Assembly: GCA_021030915.1 (NCBI GenBank) | Contig: JAGEMR010000133.1 | Coordinates: forward strand, 16,903 to 80,902 | Origin: Astrothelium macrocarpum | Lineage: Eukaryota; Ascomycota; Dothideomycetes; Trypetheliales; Trypetheliaceae | Length of the DNA: 64,000 bases | Reading direction: 5' to 3' | Shown: positions 1-10,802 of the stretch, piece after piece | Numbering within the stretch: the stretch's first letter is position 1 | How the letters are laid out: the number at the start of each line of letters is the position of its first letter | Position numbers and translations under genes: made by a program | The notes under the pieces: generated by a model | Databases searched by the model: none | What the model was told of the DNA's origin: nothing | Seen by the model: the letters and a program-made list of their open reading frames with translations, nothing else

Positions 1-289
1 AGGAGAAGAATGAGAGCCAAGGGAATTGTTGGACGTGTCGGGATATGCGTTCGATGACCAGTACTGGTGGGTGCAAAACTCGCACCAACCTGTCCAATTT
101 TCATAAATCGAATTCGTTCAGCCGTGGTAATGCATTGCAGCCATCGGACGCGTTTTTACGGTACATTGGACTGGCTGACGTGCAAGCCAGAGTGACGTCA
201 GGCCGCTGGGGCTTGCCCCATCCTTGGAACCACTTTTATCCCTTCACGACCTCAGTGCACGTTGTTTCTTTAATAACGTAAAACTAGCC
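1..289. other. window edge, 5' flank of first gene
   Basis: No coding exon is recognisable here. The stretch probably holds the promoter and leader of the gene starting at 290. It also contains an overlapping open frame without recognisable content. Confidence 0.4.
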
Positions 290-1545
290 ATGGACATGAT
301 CACGAATCTCGTTCAAAATGCAGCCGCTGGCGCTGTTCAAGCCGGTGTCACATATGCTGGCAACTTGGCTGGAGGATTTGTGAGTAGTGCTGGCGATTTG
401 ATTGAAGCCAGTGGACGACAAATAGGAAATGGTACCACACGGCAACACTCCAGCCTCCGTCGCATATATCCGCAGAGTGGCACTAATCAGGTCTTATTAC
501 AGGTGTCGCAGCAGCTGCAGCCGGTTGGGGAAACTCCATCAATTCCTACGGCAATGCAGCCGTCAATGCAACCAAAGCCGATACTCCCCAACACTTTGAC
601 AAGACCATCTATCCACCCAAGAAGAAAGATGATAAATCCAAAGGCAGTCAGGGCAATCAGAAGAAAGCACTCCCCTCAGCTGGCGGCCAATTGAAAGCTC
701 TGCCATCGGCAGGTGGCGCTTTGAAAGCTTTGCCAGCCCCGAGCGCCAAAACAGGACAGTCTGCACTGAAGTCTCTCCCAGCAGCAGGGAGTGCCAAGAA
801 GGCTCTTCCAAGTACCGAGTCCTTCCAAAAAGCGGGCGCCGCAACCGCCAACAACGCACGCAAAGCTCTACCTGCACCTTATTCCTCCGACATCTCCAAA
901 TCCACTTCCTCCATCAGTAATAAAAAGTCCACCACTGCAGAAAGCAGACCAGGCGGCCCAAACAAATCAACCATCGGTGGTAGCGGAAGAGGAGGAGAAG
1001 CAAAGAAGGGCAACAATAGCAGTGGCGCAACGAATAAGCCGGCAGCTAATAAAGCCTTACCAGCCAGTCAAGGCAAGAAAGCAACCCCCACACCAGGGCC
1101 CGCGTCTGCAGCAACGAAGAGCGCCTCCGCGGCAGGCAATGTGACCAGTGCACGCAATGCGAGTGGCAAGGTGATCATCGACAAACGATCGTTACCCGGT
1201 GGAGGCGCGAAGCCGAATAGCAGTAACGGGAAAGGCGGACAAAGCGGCTCCGGGAATGCGTCAAAGCCTCGAAGCAGCGGAGTCGGCGGTGGGAGTAAGG
1301 ATGACGTCTTTGGCCTGGGCGCGGCGCTGAACAAACCCGGTGGTGGGGGAAAGGCCGCGCAAGGGACCGGCGGAGGTAGCAAAGACGACATCTTTGGACT
1401 GGGTGCTGCACTGCCAGGCAAGGCGAGTGGTGGAGGGGGAGGCGGTAAGGGTGCAGCGAGCAAAGCGCCGAGTGTAGCAGGCGGCGGTGCTGGTGGTAAA
1501 GATGATTTGTTTGGTTTCGGTGCTGCACTGCCTAAAACTGGGTGA
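290..1545 (+). CDS. low-complexity Ala/Gly/Lys-rich repeat protein, unknown function
   Basis: Two exons are inferred, 290..431 and 503..1545, joined in phase (G|GT = Gly) to give 394 aa. The donor GTACCA is weak, but the acceptor TTACAG and a CTAAT branch-like site just upstream fit. Residues 1-75 are Ala/Gly-rich and alternate like an amphipathic helix (VQNAAAGAV...). The rest is probably disordered. Two repeat types stand out: about seven K(A/S)LP units between roughly residues 98 and 230, and three 11-residue units KDD(V/I/L)FG(L/F)GAAL in the last 85 residues. There is no signal peptide or transmembrane segment. I recognise no catalytic domain and assign no function. The reading frame and the conserved spacing of the repeats make it a real gene; the N-terminal exon is less certain. 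Confidence 0.6.
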
Positions 1546-2319
1546 GGAGCGGGGAACGTGAAGAGTGCAGGACAAAGCGTGGCGGGGAGCGTACGTGGTG
1601 GAGGCAAAGGACAAGGACCAATTCCCATTCCCGCTATGTAATATTGCTGGGGCATACTGGACGCTAATGTGTGGATATTGATCTTCAGGCGTTTTATTGC
1701 TGTTGTATATGATCCTGGAGGAAATTTGACTTTCTTATACCGCTACAAGTTTGGACTGACAAGGAAATTATGCTTGTTATTTGACTTGAAAAGTTGGATA
1801 CTTTGAGCTTATATCAATTGCTGACGAGCAAGTAATAAATCACTACTCATCAGTAGATCGCAATAAAGTGATTGAAATCGGAAGGAAGATACTGGTCCTC
1901 TGATATCAAAACGGGCCTTCACTAATGAATTCGTCTTGAATTGATCCTAATGACCTTCCCGAAACCTCCTCTTAGTTCTTCTGGCTTTTGATATAGTCTG
2001 AATTTACTTCCAGAAAGCGCTCTAAGCCGTAGGATCCTCCATCGTTGGGTGGAACTCTATGAATATTATGAGTAGATGACTAATTTTGTTTTGGATCTAT
2101 CCCTTTGTGAAATCAATAGCTCTGCCTGTCTCCTTGATTTCAAACTTCTTAGCTTACGTAGATATTTATTTCAAGATGCATGACGCTTTTAGCCGGTTGT
2201 AGCACTCTTTGCGATCCGTTGGCTTTTGAAGGTCCAACTATAGTGATGGCCTTTGGATTGTGTTTTAAGGTCTTGACCAATTTCTGAACATAGCCAGTCT
2301 TCTACAAATCTACTTTCAA
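1546..2319. other. intergenic, nothing recognised
   Basis: This is a 774-base gap between the repeat-protein gene (+) and the 3' end of the lactonase-like gene (-), so it holds two 3' ends. It is moderately A/T-rich and shows no open frame with family features and no RNA gene. Confidence 0.5.
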
Positions 2320-3318
2320 TTATAAATGCCTTGGAAAGAATTGTCCTTTGTTCTTCTCCCACCATCCAACATCATGTGCGGCGATGATTTCCACACCTTC
2401 TACTTCACTAAGCTTTCTCAGTCTCTCGATACTCTGCATTGCTGTTTCCTTGTCGACATGAATACACAACTCCACTCCGCCTTCTCCTTTCCACGTTCCA
2501 ATGTCTTTTTGTCCTGTCAATAATCTTTTATCATGAAACGCGTCGCCCGCAAGACAGATCCACTTCTCAGGTCCTATTCTACAGAGCAAATTCATGTGGC
2601 CTGGAAGATGTCCTGGCGTATCAATAATGTACACGGATTCATCACCAAAGAGATCGAGAGTAGCTGGAAATGGTCCAAGTGGCGCCCATTTACTTTCTGC
2701 ACTTAATGGCTGAGGAACAGGTCGTGTAGTATTTGAACTAAAACAAGAACTCGGAGAAGGAAGCTCGACTGTGCGCCCTATCGGCAGTAAATCCTTTTGG
2801 AAATATTGATGAGACCCCTTTCCGGGCAATCCGTGTTCGAGCACATCCAGCGCACCATGTCCAACAACGAAAGCACTGTCGTAAAAGTCTTCGGGATCCC
2901 CATGATGATCGTAGTGCACATGGGAAAGAAACACTGCATCAATATTCTTGGGTTCCAAGCCCCCCTCTACAAGCTGGCGAGCCACACCTGGTTCCAAGTG
3001 ATAGGGCTGACGGCTGTCTAAGTGGACTTGCTGCATAGGCATGTAACGAGAAGCAGACCGGCGGAGACCTAGATCGAAAAGGATACACACTGGGGTCTTG
3101 TTGACTGGGTTAGAGAAAGGTTGGAGTAAAGGCGGAGGCGGACCTGGATGGGTGATAAGAAACGCAAGAGATGGCACCTGCTTCCGTGCATCTGGATCGG
3201 CAGGAGATACGAAGAATTTTTCAGGAAGCGTAATAAAACCTCCTTCGAGAGGGGAGACAGAGACGTAGATTTGGTCGGGAGAGGAAGGCGGAAGGAAAGA
3301 GGATGTTGACGATGCCAT
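2320..3318 (-). CDS. metallo-beta-lactamase superfamily hydrolase, N-acyl-homoserine lactonase-like
   Basis: Single exon, 332 aa. The start is the ATG at 3318; an in-frame extension upstream has no ATG. The zinc-binding set of the superfamily is visible: HVHYDHHGD at residues 133-141 (His133, His135, Asp137, His138), a His in TPGHLPGH near 236-241, the bridging Asp in LAGDAF near 259, and the late His in AAHD near 317. This arrangement matches the AttM/AiiA-like lactonase branch, which opens lactone rings in the cytosol; the real substrate cannot be read from sequence. The gene lies head to tail with the PcaC-type decarboxylase at 3649-4128 on the same strand. Together with the dehydrogenase at 4487 they form a possible small lactone or aromatic-acid catabolic block. 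No targeting signal is evident. Confidence 0.85.
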   Translation of the reverse strand: MASSTSSFLPPSSPDQIYVSVSPLEGGFITLPEKFFVSPADPDARKQVPSLAFLITHPGPPPPLLQPFSNPVNKTPVCILFDLGLRRSASRYMPMQQVHLDSRQPYHLEPGVARQLVEGGLEPKNIDAVFLSHVHYDHHGDPEDFYDSAFVVGHGALDVLEHGLPGKGSHQYFQKDLLPIGRTVELPSPSSCFSSNTTRPVPQPLSAESKWAPLGPFPATLDLFGDESVYIIDTPGHLPGHMNLLCRIGPEKWICLAGDAFHDKRLLTGQKDIGTWKGEGGVELCIHVDKETAMQSIERLRKLSEVEGVEIIAAHDVGWWEKNKGQFFPRHL

Positions 3319-3648
3319 AGTGGCTGGCAAGCAAAACAAGTATTGGGGGCAAATCACGGAAACAACCTGACAAGAGCTAGTAGACTTTGAAGATTAAGAA
3401 TCCAAGTCGATGCTCATAAACACAATAGCTTCAAATCAAGCGGCCATGTCAGACCCCGCATGTCGATCATTTTCTCCGAAGCTTGCACATATTCAGACCT
3501 AATGACGTACTTGCCGCCAAAGGGCAAATAGGAATGAATGAAGCATGAGGATACGCAGGATCGCTAAATGTGGGACGAAATGATATGTGTACCACGACAA
3601 AAGAGAAAGACGACCACTTAATCTGGTTCATGGTGCTCGAAGCTCCCA
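3319..3648. other. short intergenic gap
   Basis: This stretch holds the promoter of the lactonase-like gene and the 3' end of the decarboxylase gene, both on the minus strand. Nothing else is recognised. Confidence 0.4.
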
Positions 3649-4128
3649 TTACTCCATGACATGCCTGTCTGCGACGTCGAGATCCCGTTCTACTGCGTGA
3701 TGGCTCGGATTCTTTTCGTATGTACCCTCTTTCTTCATCTCCTTGAGAACGCCTTCTGCAACCTTGAAACCTTCCATACCTGCTGGTACTCCACAGTAAC
3801 AAGCTGCCTGTAGTAATGTCTCCCTGATCTCGATTTCCGTGGCCCCATTGTTGACGGCTCCTCGTACATGTATGGCCAATTCTGGTGATCTGTTCAATGC
3901 ACAAAGCATCGCGATATTGAGAAGACTTCGCTGTTTGCGTTCGAGACCAGGCCGGGACCAAATAGATCCCCAACAGGCCTCAGTAACATATTCTTGCATA
4001 GGTCGAGCAAACGACGATGATCCATTTGCGAGCGCCCTATCGACGTGCTCCTTTCCGGCAACCTCATAGCGAATTCTGAGACCTTCGTCGAAAAGAGCCT
4101 TATGTGCCGAAGCGGCTTCGGACGACAT
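3649..4128 (-). CDS. carboxymuconolactone decarboxylase family protein (PcaC-like)
   Basis: Single exon, 159 aa from the ATG at 4128 (MSSEAAS...). The open frame extends upstream to 4221, but that part looks like leader. The core fits 4-carboxymuconolactone decarboxylases closely: WSRPGLERKQRSLLNIAML near residues 57-75, then an HVRGAVNNG segment, then EIRETLLQAACYCGVPAG. In bacteria PcaC converts gamma-carboxymuconolactone to beta-ketoadipate enol-lactone. Fungi normally run the beta-ketoadipate pathway through a different lactone, so a PcaC-like protein here may act on a related lactone or as a general AhpD-fold enzyme. Family assignment is strong; the reaction is inferred. The divergent neighbour at 4487 shares its promoter region. 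Confidence 0.88.
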   Translation of the reverse strand: MSSEAASAHKALFDEGLRIRYEVAGKEHVDRALANGSSSFARPMQEYVTEACWGSIWSRPGLERKQRSLLNIAMLCALNRSPELAIHVRGAVNNGATEIEIRETLLQAACYCGVPAGMEGFKVAEGVLKEMKKEGTYEKNPSHHAVERDLDVADRHVME

Positions 4129-4486
4129 TGTGAATGACTTTGTTGTACAAGTGATGGTATTGTGTTGGAATAACGACCTGGAGAGATACCAGACTGGACG
4201 CAGATGAAATTGACTTACCAAGCATCCTTTGATGTGACGACATTTATTACAAAGGTCTCCAATGCCGATGCTGGGTGAGGGGATCTCAGGTGCCAGCTAG
4301 AAGCCATTTACCCCGCGACCAATCTCGAATAAATTGTTTGAGAGGGGTAAGAAAATGGCACGTCATCACCAAACTGGTGCTTAATTCGAGAGAAAAAAAA
4401 GACTATTGTTCGGCGATCAAGGTCCTATCCATTACTCGAAGAAAATCGAGAGAAAAAAAGACCAGCACCCTTGGAGTCAGACCGAA
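4129..4486. promoter_or_regulatory. shared divergent promoter region
   Basis: A 358-base region separates the starts of the decarboxylase gene (-) and the dehydrogenase gene (+), so both promoters must lie here. Co-regulation is possible. No specific binding motif is claimed. Confidence 0.4.
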
Positions 4487-5526
4487 ATGGCGGTGACCTA
4501 CGATACGCTCGGTTTCATTGGTCTTGGGGCCATGGGCGAACCTATGATAGGCAATTTGGTGAGAAAGCTGCCAGATTGCCATGTATACATTTACGATTTG
4601 TCGCAACAAGCGATGGACAAGATATCAGCAAAATATGAACAGGTGCGAACATGTTGCAGTTCGAACGAGGTCGCCGAGAAGTCCGTAAGCTAGAGTAAGG
4701 CATGTTAGATTCATCTCGGATTTCAGGCTTACATTTTGCCTAGCAAGTCATTCTTTCAATGGTCCCGGAAGGCTCCCACGTGCGATCCGTCTACCTGACT
4801 ACCGATACCGGGGTCTTGGCATCAGATGTGACAGGAAAGCTGCTCGTGGATTGCAGCACAATCGATACGAGTAGCTCGCTAGAAGTCCGAGAAGAATGTT
4901 TGAAGAGATATCCGTCAGCAACATTCTACGATGCACCTGTCTCTGGAGGTGCTCTTGGCGCCGAGAAAGGAACTCTGACGTTCATGGTAGGATGTGCAGA
5001 AGACGATCCCAAATGGCCAGAGCTGCAGACTCTACTTGGAATGATGGGTAAATCCATAGTGGCCTGTGGTGGACCTTCACTCGGACTGACGGCCAAGTTG
5101 TGTAACAACTATTGTTCTGCTCTGATCGCAATTGCAACCTCCGAAGCCATGAATATTGGCATGCGGGCTGGAATGGACCCGAGGGTATTGGCCAACGTGT
5201 TCAAGACCAGTACAGCACAGAGTACGATTGCAGACAAGTTCAACCCTGTCCCAGGATTATCACCAGAGGCTCCTCCGAGTCATGGATATCAAGGTGGCTT
5301 CAAAGTTCAGTTGATGCGAAAAGACTTTTCTTTGGCAGTCGATACTGCGCGGAGAGTTGGCGCCCACACGGTATTGAGCGATATTGGTCTGAAGACGTAC
5401 GAGGCAGCAAGCAAAGATCCTCGTTGTAAAGATTTGGATTCGAGAGTAGTATATAGATACCTTGGTGGACGTGAGGACTGGCAGAGAGAGTTTGATGCTG
5501 AAGTGCCGTCCAGCAAAGCGTCCTAG
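4487..5526 (+). CDS. 3-hydroxyisobutyrate dehydrogenase-like beta-hydroxyacid dehydrogenase
   Basis: Two exons, 4487..4684 and 4744..5526, give 326 aa; the intron is GTAAGC...CCTAG in phase 0. The N-terminus carries the Rossmann dinucleotide fingerprint GFIGLGAMGEPM. Exon 2 supplies the substrate-binding signature DAPVSGGALGAEKGTL near residues 125-140 and the helix with the catalytic Lys in GLTAKLCNNY near 181. Family members oxidise 3-hydroxyisobutyrate, tartronate semialdehyde or related short hydroxy acids with NAD(P)+. The length fits (about 300-330 aa). No obvious mitochondrial presequence is present, so a cytosolic paralogue is more likely than the valine-pathway enzyme. It is divergently placed with the PcaC-like gene. 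Confidence 0.9.
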
Positions 5527-8500
5527 TTTTAGATGCGTAAAATTGTTGTTAGAAGAATCTCTGACAGCTAATTCATCTCTGGCCTCGGCATGCTTCTCTG
5601 GACAGCTCGCTCGAACAAACATCCTGGCTCTTAGGTGCCTCAGTGTCTGACTCGAATTTTGATATGAGATCCTCCTGCTTTCAGTAGTTACGTACAATAC
5701 ATACCTGAGGCTGCGTTGTTTTTTTGGGGTTGCCTCGTTTTCTTACTCTTTTCCTGCTTCGCTTACAAAGATTCAAGTTCTCAGTAAACCTTCGCATCTT
5801 CATATTCAGCTGATCGAAGTGCTCATTGCAAGCTTCGTCCACTGGCGAAATTGGATGAGCTTAGAGGAACGGGTAAGAGTCTCCATTCCAGTCTCAATGA
5901 ACAGACCGCCTGCGGCGCTTCCATTATACCCGAGAATAGGTGCACTTGCCTGCTTACCTTGAGAATTGCTTTCAACGGTTGGTCGTTTTGTCAGATTTGT
6001 CAAAAATCTCACTTTTGAAGACTCGAAATTGACCAACACAAATGAAATCCTATCGGTTGCTTAACACAAGCTTTGCACATTCGAGATTGAGTTCAACAGA
6101 TGTATAAGCAGTTTGTCAAACTGCCATTTGAACAAGCTATTGGATCGTTCAAGCATTGTTCGACCAACTCACTGGCTGAGCAGCTTGTTGAGCAGCTTCT
6201 TCTTGCTTGACGCCATCAAATTAGTTACTTCCCATTCGAGACATTCGCGCGCCACGTCATCGTAACAGCGGGAATCCCAGTGCTGCGATTGGCGATCATT
6301 GATGCACGACTTGAGATTGATAGACTAGCATGTGTGGAGGTGTTGTGAGTAAATGATGAAGACGATAAGATATCCAGCCAATCTCAGCAAAAGTGCCAAT
6401 AGATGTGAACGTAGTCTGTCCACACACGAGCAATCATCAGACAGCAACCACGACTTACGCACTCGATACTCCAGATAGAGCAGCTTCAGGCAAGCCTCGA
6501 AGTTAGTTTCAGGGGTAAAGTTGCGCTCGGGCCAGCTCATCAATGGCTAATTATTTTGCCGATCCGACAAACTTCTGCCTTGATCAAACCGCCCTTCACA
6601 TCAGAAGGAAAGTTCTTCCGACGGTTCAATGCCCAGTCTGCATGTTACACTGCAAGATCAACACACCAATTGGGGGAAATTGCGAGCTTCTACTTGCGTA
6701 TCAGCCTTGGTTCAGTCGACAATGAAAGGTACTCTTGCGGTTTCTCGCCTTGCGATCCGCTTATCCGGTCGCTCAGCTGAAGATTGTACAACAATTATAC
6801 CTGGCTACGCGCAACCAAGTCAACTCCATGTCCTCTCGATGACAGTAATGCATACCTCGAATGACCAATCCACCAGGCTTCACAACTCTGGATCCACTGA
6901 AAGGTCTCGGTCCTCAGCTGTGCTGATCTTGCGCATCCCGACCTTGCGATAAGTTTGTCAGTTTTGTACTATAGGCTGACTTTGTCTTGATTCAGAGTGT
7001 CACAATTGTCAAATATCAGTCAGACTCAAAGCCCCGGAACCGTCCTAGCTTTGCAGGTGGTTGCTCAGCTTTGCAGGGGACCAGAGCATAGATCATAAGG
7101 GCGAAGATTTTCATCAACGGAGACTCAAAATGAAATTGCAAATTTGTTCGAGAATTGAACTGAGACTTTGAGGATGCACTGGCCTCGATAACAGACTGCA
7201 CAGAGTTTTGAGGTCGCTTCGGACCGCCGCGTTATCCGTCGGAAGGAACCGCACCCCCCAATTGCTGAGATACTGAGGCACGGTCTGCTATACAGTGTTT
7301 CGTCCTATTTGGGTGGCTGCCATGCACCTTACAGTTTACGGTGGCGTATATACCTTTCTTTTTCTTGGCCCCCATATCTGACGACCAATCTGGAATCCAT
7401 GAGCATACCCCGGAATACCTCTCTTTGAACATAGCTTTTGGCCATCCACATTTTTAGCGCCACCTCGAGTGCAAATTTTTTTAATCTCCAATGCTGCTCC
7501 GACCGAGCTCGAGCTCTGTTTCGGTACCACAGTTGCTGGTAAATCAAGACGGGGCTGAAGCTGGGTTCGGACACGCCGCTCATTTCATCATGACGCCCTC
7601 TTAACACTGATGTCTCGGGTCCGTTGATTTCATCCGATGAAATTTGCCTCATATTTGTCATTGAACAAGAATTTTGATGTTTGGTTTTTTTTTTTTTTTT
7701 TGTGCATCGGCGTCTACGGATATCACCGAAGGATGTATCAGATTCTGTTGGTGTCTCAGGCTATAAGGCAGCATCAGGCACCGTCCTCAGTCTGGAATCA
7801 CTGTAAGTACTTTCATCTTAGAAATTTTCTATGGGTGTCTGCAAAAGCAACCCCTTTCGAGGCCTGTCGGTCTTTTCGTGCTGCAGAACGGTAGGGTAAA
7901 GCGACACCGATTGTCCATAATCATACAGCCTACTTATCGGAAGTATAACGCATGCGCTTCCATGGTGGACAATGCAGTCAGAATTTGTGACGATAGAAAT
8001 TTTCGCGGCGCATCAAAAGAGGTCCCAGTCTTTTACCTCATAATGGTGTATGCTGACGGGCTATCCTTCCCAAAAGAAGCAATCTTCTATTCTGCCTGGT
8101 GTGCTTATCTACGGCTACGTCCTGCCTTGGTTGTGGTTGCACACCGGAAAGTGGGAACCAGTCAAGGACATGTACTCAAGAAATTGTAGCTTTAACGCTC
8201 GCTTCAATTTGCATTACCGGATCGCAAGAGGCCAAATTGAATTGCATAGTATGAGGGTATTCGTTCGATGTATGTAGATTGCTGAAAGAAATTGCGAGCC
8301 AATAACCAGAAAAGCCCGCAGCTTGGAATAAGAGTGGTCCTTGATATGATTGATGAATTGGGCGGCTCCCAAATCAAAAGCAGATGCCCACACAAGCAGA
8401 TGCTCACACTTTGTCAGCGAATTTGACAATCGTTTGACTCCTTTGTCATTACAGAACCCTATTGGCCCAGAGGAGAAATTGATAGATGCTCGAAGTGCGA

Positions 8501-10802
8501 TTTTGTACCTTTGCCTCGAATCGGAAAATGTATCAACATTGGCTCGTCCATAGTGCTCGGCTAGGTAGATCATTTCTGTCTGTGGCTCAACTCCAGTATT
8601 TTGATGATAGCGAACATTCTTTATCAACCCCACTTGGACAAGCAAATGGCCGATTGTGCACAATGCGCTGATAACGACTACTTTTGAGCCCACATTATCG
8701 TGTTGTTATGTTTGCCTAGCTGCGCCGTGATATCTGCAATGACGAAAGACTTCGGCTGCAAACATTAGAGATAACGGAGCACTTTCTAAATAGGCACCTG
8801 CAATTAAACATAGTTTGAGTGGTTGTTTGACTCCATTCCAAATTTTATCCATGATTCGTTGTTGACCAACGAAGTCGTTCACGTTCAGCTCGTATCATGA
8901 CTTACACCGACAGTGCCAGATTATTCGTACATGAAACAACAGCTTATGATGAGTGGTGGCTGCTATTAGTGGTAGATAGATAGACCAGAAAAAGCCGGTG
9001 ACGGAGTATCTCAGATGCATATGCCATTGCCTTGGTGTGATTGGACCAGATGAACGTCAACGGGCTTTTCATTGTCACTCGACACAAGGAATCTGTTTTC
9101 CATTAAGAGGCCAGATTTGGCCACAGATTTCTGGCCATTGAACAAAGTGGTATTTGGTCAAGAGACTGACCGGTCTCGGTTAAAAGGAATAGTGGTTGTG
9201 TGGGGTAGATGGCATGATTTTAGGCATAGGTCAGGCAAGAAAGGCATCCAAGACGTTGGACAGGATGAATTTTGTACCCGACGGGTTGGTTGCGAGCTTG
9301 GTAGAGCGATTCTACCCTCCTTCTACACCTTACTGGATTCGGTAAGAATGATCTTCTAGATCGCCAAACGTCCATAAATTTAGGTAGACTGGAAATAGAA
9401 ACGCTTGTCAAATTAGTAGAAAGTGGATAAAGGGTGCGAATTTAGCAGCATACCCAGGTATGTCATCGGATCGGCGCCAACTTTGCGTCTATTCTCGCCA
9501 AAACTGTGCTATTTTTAACTCCGTCCAACCAGACACCGTTGCCCCCAAACTTCCGACCGACATATCTCTCTCACTCGACGACATCGTCCTGTCAACCAAT
9601 CAAAAGGCATGCGTTTCGAGCCGCAAAGCGCTGCAATCGCAGTCAGCCTTTCGCTTGTCGTTTTTGCGAGCTGAAATGAGAGTGCATATTGTTCTTGACG
9701 TGTCATCTCATTGCTTTGCCGTACAGGCCCTGGTCCAGAAAAGACCATTTCCGTTATGCGTTGCGTGAGAGCAGAGAATGTATCCCAAGGTACTCTTTCC
9801 AAATCCAATGGCATCTCATAGGGCTGTTCGTTTGCGTCCCAACAGACGGATACTTGGAGAGACCCTATTTTAAAACAAATGCCCGTACCAACGCTCTGCG
9901 GAAAGGAATGTGGATGCGGGACGGCTCGCAGTGTGGGGGCTGAAACGCAGGTACTCGAGATGGGTCATTCACAAGAGGGAAGCCAAGTTCGATACCGTGT
10001 GCCTTTTCCTAAAGTTGGCCGTCATTCTCCTCAGCTGTAGGTCCTGTTGGTTTTGAGAAGAAGCTAAAAGTGGTTCAATCATCTGATCCCAGACAATCAC
10101 GCTTGGCCCTATTCATCTTCTCGCTCGCAAGCTTCGCAGACCTGCGTTAGTTCTTGAGAAATTCAGAAATAAGTCCCCTGTTTCATCGATGAAGGCCAAC
10201 AATAAGACACGCCTTCTCAATCAGATCTTGTCCAGCCTTATAATTGCATTGCTCGGGTGATGCAAGCCAGCCTGTCTGACTCAGGCCCATCTCTGCATAG
10301 CCGATTGCGAGAATAGACAAACCCTGGCACCCTTTCTGAAATCTGCTGCTGGTCTTGGCAACCCTTATTGTAACAAAGTCCGATGCGAAGATGTGCTTGC
10401 GCCGATCAACGAAACCCAACTCGACCGATCCAATCATATCCTTCTAGAAGCCAACAGCTAGGCAGATGAGAACGCTTGCATATTTGACGCGAGATGGAGG
10501 ACTGATGCAATAGCACTTGACTCAACCTCTTAGAGCCGACGCCTGAGTACTATATTGTAAAACGGTTCCGCAGCTAGAGCGTGAGTTTCTCCCTGATTTA
10601 ATCAAACTTCTTTGAGACAACTGAGACTTTTCGTTATGCCAGAACGGGTACACCCGCAACTAACTCCCTATCTATAAAACGCATGTCTCATCCTCTTTAG
10701 GAATCATCGAGCCTGTCCTCGGTTTCTTTTTAACATTTCATTTTTCCCGACTTATTTATTAGGAAGCACTAGATTACTCGTAATTGAATAATTGCATACG
10801 CC
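5527..10802. other. gene-poor 5.3-kb stretch
   Basis: No open frame here exceeds about 160 codons, and none shows a recognisable domain, splice-joined family match or conserved motif. A 20-base poly-T run lies near 7,685. Base composition is ordinary, unlike the A/T isochore at the window end. It may hold decayed genes or transposon relics, a non-coding RNA, or the long promoter of the Myb gene. I could not support any of these. Confidence 0.5.

Noticed and set aside
1068..1655. 195-codon minus-strand frame rich in Pro and Leu
   Set aside because: Antisense shadow of the Gly/Ala/Ser-rich repeat gene.
3467..3973. 168-codon minus-strand frame overlapping the PcaC-like gene
   Set aside because: It overlaps a well-supported gene in another frame and has no family features.
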